This document shows, one piece after another, positions 1 through 8,071 of a DNA stretch of 24,241 nucleotides. Source of the stretch: BM520 sp964474455 (GTDB lineage: Bacteria > Bacteroidota > Bacteroidia > Bacteroidales > BM520); assembly GCA_964474455.1 (NCBI GenBank), contig CAYYSU010000038.1:1-24241 (forward strand), in the 5' to 3' direction. Under the pieces are notes generated by a model that saw only the letters and a list, made by a program, of their open reading frames with translations, did not search any database and was not told the DNA's origin. How positions within the stretch are numbered: position 1 is the stretch's first letter; every line of letters starts with the position of its first letter. The translations under genes and the position numbers were made by a program.

Positions 1-54
1 TTTTTGTGGCACAATTACGCCGAAAACACTGGCACAATTAGACCGAAATAACCA
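1..54. mobile_element. Probable end of an IS21-like insertion sequence (rest is outside the window)
   Basis: Two direct copies of a 19-base unit, TGGCACAATTACGCCGAAA at 7-25 and TGGCACAATTAGACCGAAA at 30-48, differ at 2 of 19 positions and start 23 bases apart. Repeated units next to the tip are a hallmark of IS21-family ends, and the likely tip fits that family's TG...CA rule because the plus strand reads ...ATAACCA, ending at 54. The neighbouring secreted-protein gene loses its normal C-terminus exactly here, as expected of an insertion. No transposase is visible because the element would lie to the left. The family name is an inference; the repeats and the truncation are seen directly. Confidence 0.5.
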
Positions 55-1358
55 TTCAGTGGTCCATTCTCCGGGATTCCTGTTTTTTGAAACACACATT
101 GCCCCATGGAATTATAGATTTTGCAATGAACTATTCCTTTGGTTCCTGTAAGTAATATATTTCCGCTTGTGGGGTTTGGATAGGCTTGCATTTGCAATGG
201 CGATGGCGCTTGTTTTATATCTGTAACTTGTGTTTCCATTTTATAAATTGCAACTTGGTAGGGTTCTAAATCACCTGTGAGCATTCCATTTTGTATGCTT
301 AGGCTATTGGGGCGATGCACAAAATAGTTTACAGCTTCTCCTACAACATCCTCTGGTAAAGGAATTTCGTAACTATAAGTATTGTCGTGGCTGGCATTTA
401 CTGCAATTAGGTATAAAGAATTGTTGTACCGCCATGTTGCATAATGCTTATACTTATAAATATTGTGATAGTTGAAATCGCCATGTAGGATTACTTCCTT
501 CCATTCACTTTGAAGTATTTCTGCGGCAATATTGGAAGCTGCGTCATATAAACCGGGATGCGTATTATTTATGAAAGTTCCGCTATCGTAATCGGGAAAC
601 GTATAAAAAAGAACTCCTTTGTTGCCAGTAATATAGCCTAAATAGGTTTGACAATCAAGATGTTCGGGTGAAGGCCAGCTGTTATCTTCCCAATTGAATA
701 CCTGCGGAACTATCAATGGAAAAACTCCATTTTCTTTAGCCTTTAGGGCATGAAAACGATATCTATAACACACAGTTTCAAGATCTGCAGGACCCCAGGG
801 ATAACCCCAGGGTGACTGAGAGATGCAGGAAGTTTCCAAAAAATCCAACATATATTGAAACGGTGGAACGATTTGATTAAAATCAGCTGTTACTACCCTG
901 CTTTGATCCAACTCAAGCAGTTGTTGCTTTTGTTGCTGTAGTAATTCTAATTCATAATAATCGGCATTATATAGTAAGTTCCACATAATTACTGAGCTGT
1001 TAGGGCTCAAGGCATGGACATAATTATTGAACTGTGCAGAATCTTCGGCAAATTTTGGCAAGACAATAATATTTTTAAGCCCGGCGCTTTTGCACGATTG
1101 CAGAAACACCTGATAACTTGCCGTATCAATTGCGTACGTTTCGGTAACAAGGGTGTTAAACCCGCCATCTACCATATCGGGTATAAGTGTAGGATAATTT
1201 GGCACATAGATATACTCTGAATAAAAACCAAGTGGCAGAAAGGCTTCCTCTTCAACAATTAAATTCCCATAGCTATTCACATAACTTATGGTTTGTGCCG
1301 ACAGATTTGCACATTGCATCAATAAGATAACGAGTATAATAAGGTTTTTTTTGCTCAT
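15..1358 (-). CDS. Secreted TIM-barrel glycosidase-like protein with a truncated T9SS sorting domain
   Basis: A signal peptide (residues 1-21, cleavage before Gln22) precedes a region of about 340 residues that looks like a (beta/alpha)8 barrel of the glycoside-hydrolase type. Barrel-like strands include LPLGFYSEY (41-49), GGFNTLVTE (65-73), KNIIVLP (95-101), SVIMWNLL (122-129) and GVLFYTFPDY (248-257), followed by a beta-rich segment (about 300-374) ending EPYQVAIYKM. The usual acidic pair after the 'ilgW' strand is replaced by NADYYELE, so catalysis is uncertain. A type A sorting domain starts at YPNP (393-396) but stops after about 43 native residues instead of roughly 70. The last 12 residues (436-447) are encoded by the putative IS end, so secretion through T9SS is probably lost. 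The first ATG gives the signal peptide, which supports the start. The substrate is unknown. Confidence 0.7.
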   Translation of the reverse strand: MSKKNLIILVILLMQCANLSAQTISYVNSYGNLIVEEEAFLPLGFYSEYIYVPNYPTLIPDMVDGGFNTLVTETYAIDTASYQVFLQSCKSAGLKNIIVLPKFAEDSAQFNNYVHALSPNSSVIMWNLLYNADYYELELLQQQKQQLLELDQSRVVTADFNQIVPPFQYMLDFLETSCISQSPWGYPWGPADLETVCYRYRFHALKAKENGVFPLIVPQVFNWEDNSWPSPEHLDCQTYLGYITGNKGVLFYTFPDYDSGTFINNTHPGLYDAASNIAAEILQSEWKEVILHGDFNYHNIYKYKHYATWRYNNSLYLIAVNASHDNTYSYEIPLPEDVVGEAVNYFVHRPNSLSIQNGMLTGDLEPYQVAIYKMETQVTDIKQAPSPLQMQAYPNPTSGNILLTGTKGIVHCKIYNSMGQCVFQKTGIPENGPLNGYFGLIVPVFSA

Positions 1359-1422
1359 AATGTACGAGTATTACATTTTCATCATATTTTAAGCAGTGAA
1401 GCACATCTCAGATAAATAAATA

Positions 1423-1469
1423 TTAACCACACTACCGGATCTCTATAGAGATAACTGCAGTGTGGTTAA
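1423..1469 (-). terminator. Large hairpin after the PNGase F-like gene, probable terminator
   Basis: Arms TTAACCACACT (1423-1433) and AGTGTGGTTAA (1459-1469) pair perfectly over 11 bp. Inside lies a second perfect palindrome, ATCTCTATAGAGAT (1439-1452). On the minus strand the stem is followed by TATTTATTTAT, a T-rich tail, placing it about 30 bases after the stop of the 838-residue gene. The plus-strand side also ends in a short A/T run, so it may work weakly in both directions. Confidence 0.65.
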
Positions 1470-1501
1470 AAGTGTTTGCCCCAAATAATTACGGGATTGT
1501 T

Positions 1502-4018
1502 CTATTTTACAATAAGTTTTATCGATTTTGATTCTGCTCTATCTTCAATAAGGACAAAATAGAGACCTGAAGCATAGGAGTTGAGATTAATACTTACATG
1601 TTCCCCATTCCAGCTAAATGAATCCATAATCCGTCCTGTAGAATTGAATATTTTAACCGTCGCTTGCTCAATTTTTGTGCTCCCGGTATTTGATATTGAC
1701 ACAAAATCTTTTGCCGGATTGGGTTGTATGCTAACGTTTTTGAGGTTTGTGAGTGTCGGATCTTTTGTGCTGGTTACAACTTGTTCGTCGCTATAGGTGA
1801 TCAGATTTCCCGAAATAATATAGTGAGGATTGAAACTATCTTCACAATCGTCACACGTCACTCCGGAAACGCAATCCGGATGGTTGGGGTGACAATAGTC
1901 CACATAGTTAGGTGCAAATTCATATATTATTTCCACATCCGACAAACCAACATAAGTTGAGAGATCATAATCATAAACATAACTTATTGACCCCGGGCAC
2001 CAACCGGCTCTGTTATGATACCATGTACCGTTCTGGGGGAAACAACCATCGGGATTAGGATTGCACACTACCCATAAATGTTGATCAAATTCATCGCTAT
2101 TAACTTTGATTTTATGTGTGGCCTCATAGAATTCTGCAGCATTTCCCGAATTCATTTCACCCCAGCCATGACCGGTATTAATTATTTTTAATTTTGATGC
2201 CATAACATGATCGTCAAAATTGTACATAATCTCTTCTACAGGCTGTAAATCAGAGTAGTCACCGAAGGGATATGTTCCTCTCCATATAACATCCACCCAG
2301 CTATATTTGTAATCCGGTTCACCTGGCTGAAAGTCAAAGTTTACATCTGCCACAAGTCCATTCTGCCATATGTCGAGGAAGAGTCGCATCTCCACCAATC
2401 CTTGCAGTATTGAAGAGTAATCTGTTGCATCCATACTATGGGTACACTCTACACCGTAAGGTGTGATGTACCGAAACATCTCCACCCATTCTCCTGTGGG
2501 TCCGCGCACCTCCATGTAGCCCACGCGATCCCACGGCTCACATCCTTGCGGCGGGCAGGTGATATCAAGCATAGCGGTAATCTGATTGAATGCCCCGGCA
2601 TAGGTAGGGAATACAAACTCTGCTGTGTCTGTTTTATGTCCGGCGGTAAACTCAACTCCACTGAATGCCGGAACAACGATGTGGGAAATGTCATCGGTGA
2701 CTTCAAAATCAACAATGCTCGTGGTTATCACATTACCTGTTGATGTAACTGTAACCGTCATGGTGTATGAACCATAGGCTGGCGGGGTCCACATTGCAGT
2801 GTTGTAACCGGTAGCCCATTTATCGGCTAAGAGAGTTTGCCCTTCTATTTCATATTCCACACTTTCGATGTGCAAAACGTCGTCATGTTCGATATAAGTA
2901 GAAGTAACAAGGATTATCTCACTGAGTTCCGACATATATACACTTGTATTGTTTGCCGGACGGCGAACGGTGAGGTCAACACTATATGCTTGCGGGTCAA
3001 CAACTTCGAATGACTGGTAAATATCCGGGGCTGGAGCCCACACATCATCCCCGGGTTGGCTGGCTTTAATAGTAACAATACCGGGTTCACCGGTGAGTGT
3101 TACTGTGTTTCCGTCGAGGTTGGCAGGCCCTTGTGTTATTTCAAACTCTACCTCCAAGCCTGAAGTGGCAGTGGCAAACAGATCAAAAGGAGGACTCGTG
3201 GTTAGCATATCAGGTATTGTAGCCATTTCTATATACTGCAGATCTCCATTATCTTCGGGTTGTCTGACCATGATATTGTCGAAGGCTCCGATACCGCCCT
3301 GAGAGTGAAAAAATATTCCGTCCCAGACTTCATAATCCTGTTTGTCGCCCGAACCCGGTGTCATGCCCATATTTACACCTTGTATCTCACTTACGGCTAT
3401 CCATTCATCGCCAAGAGCTCCGGGTATGTAAAATAATGATACCGCTCCTTCACCATCATTGGCAGAAAAATCAATGAGCATGCGAAATCTGCACCAGCCC
3501 GGATTTTCAATGGAGAAAATTACTTCATTTCCGTCAGGTAAAATTATTATGTTCTTATCAGGATCGTGGGCAGCGATATTCAATATCAACCCACCGTCAA
3601 ACTCCTCTGAGGAAATTCCGGGAGCAATATGTCCGTCGCTGTCGGCATCAAATCCGGCACCGAAAAACGCACCCCACCAATTCAGATGCATGTCAATTTC
3701 CAATTCAACAACCCCTCCTGAGGTGAAGTCGAAATCAAAATTGGAGGTTGCTTTTCTGGTGGCTGTACGTCCCACTCCGGGACCCCCGAATGGAAAAAAC
3801 ACCGCATTTGTGCCATCAGGTGCTACGATATCTTCTGCGATAAAATCCACCGCAAAATCATTGTCTCCGTTGGTGTGTTTTATGGTGACCCAGGCATCCT
3901 GCCCTCCGAGATCACCAATTTCCAAATCATTGAAGTCATAGAGATGCTCTTCTTGTGCGTAAACCCCCAGTGAGATTAAAGCAAATAGTACTAATAATAG
4001 TGATTTAGCAGTTTTCAT
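1502..4018 (-). CDS. Secreted modular PNGase F-type peptide-N-glycosidase with T9SS sorting domain
   Basis: The signal peptide is residues 1-21 (cleavage before Gln22). Residues about 25-255 resemble a concanavalin-type lectin/LamG-like beta-sandwich. About 265-440 looks like two Ig-like domains. About 447-745 matches the two-domain PNGase F fold, which hydrolyses the Asn-GlcNAc bond of N-glycoproteins. Recognisable PNGase F blocks are CEPWDR (493-498), RYITPYG (516-522), GHGWGE (616-621), NAAEF (626-630) and NRAGWCPG (669-676). Lined up with Elizabethkingia PNGase F, D497 matches catalytic Asp60 and E629 matches Glu206, while Glu118 is matched by D549 (FLDIW). A type A T9SS domain runs from about 760 to 838 (QPNP, then GLYFVLI and a basic end). 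The protein is likely surface-attached or secreted and acts on glycoproteins. PNGase F itself is much shorter, so the N-terminal modules probably bind substrate. Confidence 0.85.
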   Translation of the reverse strand: MKTAKSLLLVLFALISLGVYAQEEHLYDFNDLEIGDLGGQDAWVTIKHTNGDNDFAVDFIAEDIVAPDGTNAVFFPFGGPGVGRTATRKATSNFDFDFTSGGVVELEIDMHLNWWGAFFGAGFDADSDGHIAPGISSEEFDGGLILNIAAHDPDKNIIILPDGNEVIFSIENPGWCRFRMLIDFSANDGEGAVSLFYIPGALGDEWIAVSEIQGVNMGMTPGSGDKQDYEVWDGIFFHSQGGIGAFDNIMVRQPEDNGDLQYIEMATIPDMLTTSPPFDLFATATSGLEVEFEITQGPANLDGNTVTLTGEPGIVTIKASQPGDDVWAPAPDIYQSFEVVDPQAYSVDLTVRRPANNTSVYMSELSEIILVTSTYIEHDDVLHIESVEYEIEGQTLLADKWATGYNTAMWTPPAYGSYTMTVTVTSTGNVITTSIVDFEVTDDISHIVVPAFSGVEFTAGHKTDTAEFVFPTYAGAFNQITAMLDITCPPQGCEPWDRVGYMEVRGPTGEWVEMFRYITPYGVECTHSMDATDYSSILQGLVEMRLFLDIWQNGLVADVNFDFQPGEPDYKYSWVDVIWRGTYPFGDYSDLQPVEEIMYNFDDHVMASKLKIINTGHGWGEMNSGNAAEFYEATHKIKVNSDEFDQHLWVVCNPNPDGCFPQNGTWYHNRAGWCPGSISYVYDYDLSTYVGLSDVEIIYEFAPNYVDYCHPNHPDCVSGVTCDDCEDSFNPHYIISGNLITYSDEQVVTSTKDPTLTNLKNVSIQPNPAKDFVSISNTGSTKIEQATVKIFNSTGRIMDSFSWNGEHVSINLNSYASGLYFVLIEDRAESKSIKLIVK

Positions 4019-4057
4019 GTTGGTTGTTTTTGATTCAAACTGATTTTTTCTTCCTTA

Positions 4058-4088
4058 CAAATTTAGTTAAATATTACTTCTTTTAAAT
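4058..4088 (-). promoter_or_regulatory. Candidate Bacteroidota promoter for the PNGase F-like gene
   Basis: On the minus strand, TAAATTTG (4058-4065) fits the -7 consensus TAnnTTTG exactly. A TTTA element (consensus TTTG) lies 18 bases upstream. Transcription would start near 4053, giving a leader of about 35 bases before the ATG at 4018. Confidence 0.45.
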
Positions 4089-4142
4089 GCGCAGAAGATT
4101 TTTTTTATTTTTTAGTATAAGTCAACATGGCAATAAATGAAA

Positions 4143-4187
4143 AAAGTTTCGGGCATGATCTCAAGCTGAAACCATATCCGAAACTTT
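4143..4187 (-). terminator. Hairpin terminator after the delta-60 propeller gene
   Basis: AAAGTTTCGG (4143-4152) and CCGAAACTTT (4178-4187) form a perfect 10-bp stem with a 25-base loop. On the minus strand the stem is followed by TTTTTCATTTATT. It lies about 60 bases past the stop of the 507-residue gene and ahead of the candidate promoter of the next gene, so the two secreted-protein genes are probably separate units. Confidence 0.6.
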
Positions 4188-4246
4188 ACGGAGAAGATAA
4201 ATTTAATACTACCTTCCTGAAACCGGGTATAAAATACTTAGAACCA

Positions 4247-5770
4247 CTATTCTATTACGAAATGGCTTGTACCTGATTTTTTCCCCGATTTCATATTGAT
4301 AAAATAACTGCCTTTGGCGAAGCCTGACACCTCAATGGTGGCGCTTTGTTTAATATTCGATGAATAGACCAATCTGCCTGTAATATCCACTATTTCAAGT
4401 AGATAATCCTTCGTGTCTTCAGACAATTTAATATGTAGATATTCTGTTGCCGGATTAGGGTATATGTTTATTTCAACTATTTGGTTTTCAGTTACTCCAA
4501 CGGGATCGCCGCCATATCTGACGATTAAGAATTGCGAGGAGTTGCCGGTGTCATAGGTGGTGCCTGCAGTAACTATTTTTCCATCGGCCTGTATAGCAAC
4601 TGCCTCAGAATAGTCTGAATTACCAGCAACATTCGTCAGAGTCATACCATTGGTTCCGAACGACGTATCCAACATACCGTCAGCCGTGTAACGTACAATA
4701 CCCAAATTTTCTTCACTTGCAGAAGAGGTGTTTCCATTGAGGATAATTTTTCCGTCGGATTGCAAGGCTATACCAGTGACATAATTGCCACCATAAATGA
4801 GGTTGGTGATAGTAACTCCTGATTCCCCGAAACTATTATCAATAGTTCCGTCATGATTAAGCCTGGCAACAGCAAAGTCGTACTGAAGTAAAGGTATATT
4901 GGTAATCCATGTATGCCCACCCAACAGTATTTGATTATCGTTTTGGATAGCTACAGCGGTAGCGAAATCATTGCCCCAGCCAACATTGAATAATTTTGTG
5001 CCATTTGCATCAAAATCATTGTCCAGCGAGCCATCACTATTGAAACGAGCTACGGCAAAGCCATAATTACTGTTTTCATTAAATCCCATTCCTGCGGCTA
5101 CTATTTTGCCATCATCCTGAAGAGCGATGCTTTGCACATAGCTTGAAGCTGCACCAACATTAGCAATGGCAAGACCACCTGTGCCAAAAGTATTATCCAG
5201 TGTGCCATCAGTATTATATCTCAGAACCATAAAATTGTCATTATGATAGCCTCCGAGCAATATTTTACCATCATCCTGAAGGACAATGGCTTCGGCAACT
5301 TCAGATGTTCCGCCGAAATCGGTAATTACGATACCATCTGTTCCAAATGTATTATCCATTGTTCCATCTGTATTGATTCTGATTAATAAAACATCAGTAG
5401 TGGAACCGTTGAAAATATAGCCAGCAAGCAAAATTTTCCCATCATCTTGCAGGGCAACATCAAAGGCAAAGTCTAAAAATGCTGTTGCAGAAATCAGTAC
5501 TTTGCCACCAGTACCAAATGTTGGATCTAGTGAGCCGAAATCATCATAACGGGCTACAGCAACATCGTAAGTGGAACCGGGGCCCGCATTGCCACATGCA
5601 ATAATTTTCCCATCAGCCTGAATAGCTATTCCTTTGGCAACATCATAATTATCGGTAAAGGATGTTGTGACGATGCCACCATTGCCAAAAAAGACATCCA
5701 ATGTGCCCGGTTGAGCTTGTGTGAATACAAAAGCTGCTAAAAGTGTAATTAAAGTGTAAAATTTTCTCAT
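4247..5770 (-). CDS. Secreted seven-bladed delta-60 repeat propeller with T9SS sorting domain
   Basis: A signal peptide (residues 1-19, cleavage before Gln20) is followed by seven tandem units of about 53-61 residues. Each opens with a version of LDxTFGTGG, contains a version of AIALQDDGKIL, and ends with a version of AVARYNxDG. These are the marks of the delta-60 repeat (DUF5122) beta-propeller family; seven units suit a closed seven-bladed ring. The units cover about residues 22-428. A type A T9SS sorting domain follows (IYPNPATEYL, then GSYFINM and a short tail), so the protein should be exported and anchored or released at the cell surface. Propellers of this kind have no single known function; binding of protein or glycan is the usual guess. 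A hairpin terminator lies downstream, and I saw no good promoter motif upstream. Confidence 0.82.
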   Translation of the reverse strand: MRKFYTLITLLAAFVFTQAQPGTLDVFFGNGGIVTTSFTDNYDVAKGIAIQADGKIIACGNAGPGSTYDVAVARYDDFGSLDPTFGTGGKVLISATAFLDFAFDVALQDDGKILLAGYIFNGSTTDVLLIRINTDGTMDNTFGTDGIVITDFGGTSEVAEAIVLQDDGKILLGGYHNDNFMVLRYNTDGTLDNTFGTGGLAIANVGAASSYVQSIALQDDGKIVAAGMGFNENSNYGFAVARFNSDGSLDNDFDANGTKLFNVGWGNDFATAVAIQNDNQILLGGHTWITNIPLLQYDFAVARLNHDGTIDNSFGESGVTITNLIYGGNYVTGIALQSDGKIILNGNTSSASEENLGIVRYTADGMLDTSFGTNGMTLTNVAGNSDYSEAVAIQADGKIVTAGTTYDTGNSSQFLIVRYGGDPVGVTENQIVEINIYPNPATEYLHIKLSEDTKDYLLEIVDITGRLVYSSNIKQSATIEVSGFAKGSYFINMKSGKKSGTSHFVIE

Positions 5771-5954
5771 CGCTTCAAACCTTGTTTTGTTTGTTATTGT
5801 CTGATATTATATTCCTTGTTACTATTGATACGTATCTTAATTTCGGGCAATAATACAGTTTTTTTTGTAAATGGACACATCTTAATTTCAACAGGATGTG
5901 TTATGTGTGGTAAGTGTTTTGTGTCAATGCTTTATGTCTGCTTCCCCGCTATCA

Positions 5955-7058
5955 TTAAACCAGGCTTAAGAACGTGTCAATATCCTCTTTTGTATTATAA
6001 AAGTTGGGGCTAACCCTGATATTTTCAAACTGTAGAGTAACGATAACTTTTTTTTGTTTAAGCTTTTTGAAAAGTGCTTTTGTGTTTTCCAATGATCCTG
6101 TGTTGAAAAGTAGTATTGCTGTTCTCTCTTCCCGTATTTTTGTGGGTGTTATAATATGATATCCTTTTTTTTGAAGTCCTTCAATCAGAAGGTCAGTGTA
6201 GTTAAGGGTTGTCTCATAAATCGAATCAACACCTATATCAATAAGTAGTTCCAGACTTTCCGACCATGCATCAAAGAGCGAGTATGCGATTGTTCCTGTT
6301 TCATATTTTCTGGAATCGTTAAGCACAGAGAGTTCATTATATTGTTTTTTGGCAGCATACATACCCGGAAGGGTAGGAGAGATAATTTCCATTGCTTTTT
6401 TGTTCACAAATAGGAATCCTGTTCCATGCATCCCTAGCAGCCATTTGAATCCACATCCTGCCATCACATCGATCTGATTTTTTTCAATATCTAATGGAAT
6501 CATTCCCGCGGCTTGTGCCACGTCAACCACGAATAGAGCACCTTTCTCATGAGCAATTTTTCCTATGGCTTTGAGATTTGGCCTGAAACCACTGTTAAAC
6601 CTCACCGCAGCAACCGTTACTACTTTTGTGTTATTATCAACAAGTTTCTCAAAAGCTTCAGGATCTATGCTGTTGTCGGCATTGGTTTTAACAAATCGTA
6701 CCTCTACGCCTTTTGTTTTTAGTTGTAACCATGGAAACGTATTGTTCCAATGCTCATTTTCTGGGAGTACAATATTATCACCTTTATTGAGCTTCAGCCC
6801 CTGCGCAACTATTCCCATTCCCACTCCGGTACTGGTTACTAAGGCATACTCCTCCGCGGAGCCACCCAATAGTTTTGCTAAAAGTAAACGAGTGTCATCA
6901 CGATTAAAGGATCTCTTATCAGTTGGAAGCAACTCTGTTTTTATAAGCGTCTGCAGCTTGTCGTATATACGAGTATTTAATGGTGCTTGAGATGCATTGT
7001 TAAGATATATAGCTTCTTTAGTTACAGGAAAAAGCGTTCTTAATTGTTCCGGATTCAT
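5955..7058 (-). CDS. Class V aminotransferase-fold PLP-dependent enzyme (cysteine desulfurase/epimerase-like)
   Basis: The 367-residue protein has the fold-type I, class V layout: an opening YLNNASQAPL block (18-27), a phosphate-binding TSTGVGMG segment (75-82), the cofactor-contacting Asp/Gln in VVDVAQAAG (D179, Q182), and the Schiff-base lysine K205 in GFKWLLGMHG. A YETGT block (252-256) and R348 near the C-terminus fit substrate-carboxylate binding. No signal peptide is present, so it is cytosolic. Class V members include cysteine desulfurases, kynureninases and isopenicillin-N epimerase-like enzymes. The cysteine-bearing loop expected of IscS/SufS is not evident, so I do not assign a substrate. 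It stands alone, with 153 bases to the DUF2147 gene upstream in transcription and 184 bases to the propeller gene. Confidence 0.75.
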   Translation of the reverse strand: MNPEQLRTLFPVTKEAIYLNNASQAPLNTRIYDKLQTLIKTELLPTDKRSFNRDDTRLLLAKLLGGSAEEYALVTSTGVGMGIVAQGLKLNKGDNIVLPENEHWNNTFPWLQLKTKGVEVRFVKTNADNSIDPEAFEKLVDNNTKVVTVAAVRFNSGFRPNLKAIGKIAHEKGALFVVDVAQAAGMIPLDIEKNQIDVMAGCGFKWLLGMHGTGFLFVNKKAMEIISPTLPGMYAAKKQYNELSVLNDSRKYETGTIAYSLFDAWSESLELLIDIGVDSIYETTLNYTDLLIEGLQKKGYHIITPTKIREERTAILLFNTGSLENTKALFKKLKQKKVIVTLQFENIRVSPNFYNTKEDIDTFLSLV

Positions 7059-7211
7059 GTAGATCAGTGTTTATATATTTTGATTAACGGAGTTTTATGT
7101 GTGGAATTTCTTTTGATAAGAATCACTAGTGACAACTATTTATCCAAATGCCCCCGACGGCTTTAGATGGTGTTGATGTTATCTTTTACAACAGGTTTTT
7201 TACCCAATATA

Positions 7212-7673
7212 TTATTGTTTTTCTACCGTTCTTTTCCAGTGAACTGTCTTACCCAGAATCTGGATTCCTGCATATCCTTTCATGTTAAGAGTCGTGTTAT
7301 CATCGGATAATTTTATATTGCATTTGTACGTTTTTCCGGATGTAGGGTCATACACATTGCCATCCCATTGACTTTCCCCATCAAATTTTATGTTTTTTAA
7401 AATTGTGGTTTCTGAAATTGGTAATCCTGTATATTTGTCAAACACTGGCTTGCCATAATTCGGATCCTTTTTGTCAACAATTATTGGTTCTTTAATCCAG
7501 TGAGTAACGCCCGAGTATATCCCCGGTGAGCTCTCAAAAATTTCTATGATAGAGAGCTCTTTATCGGTGTACCAAAAACCACAAATATCACTAGTTTTTG
7601 TCTGTCCTATTGCTGATGCGGCTATCACGCATATCAAAATTGCCAATAGTACTGTTCGAAATATATTTTTCAT
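7212..7673 (-). CDS. Exported DUF2147 protein
   Basis: The 153-residue protein has a signal peptide (about 1-23, cleavage before Gln24) and one small beta-rich domain. Family marks are GFWYTDK near the start (GxW opening), the YSGVTHWIKEP block, the GxPI turn, WDGNVYDPTSGKTY in the middle and a closing ILGKTVHWKR. DUF2147 proteins are small exported, calycin-like beta-barrels of unknown role that are common in Bacteroidota and Proteobacteria. The length is normal for the family. It appears to be a single-gene unit, because about 390 bases with no intact gene lie upstream. Confidence 0.8.
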   Translation of the reverse strand: MKNIFRTVLLAILICVIAASAIGQTKTSDICGFWYTDKELSIIEIFESSPGIYSGVTHWIKEPIIVDKKDPNYGKPVFDKYTGLPISETTILKNIKFDGESQWDGNVYDPTSGKTYKCNIKLSDDNTTLNMKGYAGIQILGKTVHWKRTVEKQ

Positions 7674-7696
7674 CTCTCATATGTATAAAATTGTTT

Positions 7697-8071
7697 CTAA
7701 ATAACGTCATCGTTGAGCGAAATCAGAGCTATGACCTGGCTTTTACTATTCGTTGAAAACTCTGCGAACTCTTTTATGCATTGCGGGCAACCAGTATGCA
7801 ATTTTAATACCAAATGAAGGTTATTTCATATTTAGGAACAAGAACACAGCCCCCATTTCAAGTTTGCCTATGCCTTGCCATAAAAACAGTATACTTTTTA
7901 GTATAATACAAGATGTGTGGGCTTTTTATTATGAAGTTCCGGTAGTTTTTTTTTTAATCGATATTATTTCATCTTTATTTCCTGCAGTTCAAAAACTGTA
8001 TATAGACCAAAATCGCCGGGTTTGTCGATGATTATTTTAGCGTAAATTCCGGGTTTGTTGATTATTTGTAA
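7697..8071 (-). pseudogene. Gene-poor stretch with possible eroded coding sequence
   Basis: Between the DUF2147 gene and crtI, 388 bases hold no intact gene. The minus strand reads like protein in several frames, none with a good start. Frame 1 (7964-8071) contains two 11-residue units, IINKPGIYAKI and IIDKPGDFGLY, then TVFELQ. An overlapping frame (7929-7988) continues as GNKDEIISIKKKTTGTS and two stop codons. A third piece (7697-7825) contains HTGCPQCIKEFAEF, like a thioredoxin CxxC segment, and ends 23 bases before the DUF2147 start. A direct repeat CCGGGTTTGT recurs at 8016 and 8049, in step with the 11-residue units. These may be frameshifted remnants of one or two small genes, or chance. 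Confidence 0.3.

Noticed and set aside
3459..3941. Plus-strand open frame of 160 codons opposite the PNGase F-like gene
   Set aside because: Antisense shadow of the lectin-like module, low-complexity Ser/Pro product, no start signals.
5875..5901. Stem ACACATC/GATGTGT as a terminator of the aminotransferase gene
   Set aside because: Only 7 bp with a 13-base loop, and the following minus-strand bases are A-rich rather than T-rich.
7123..7132. Perfect palindrome TCACTAGTGA upstream of the aminotransferase gene
   Set aside because: A single 10-base palindrome in an AT-rich gap is expected by chance fairly often and no second copy was noticed.
7753..8031. Plus-strand open frame of 92 codons between the DUF2147 gene and crtI
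   Set aside because: No recognisable family, poor composition (long T run inside), no promoter or partner, and the minus strand of the same stretch looks more protein-like.
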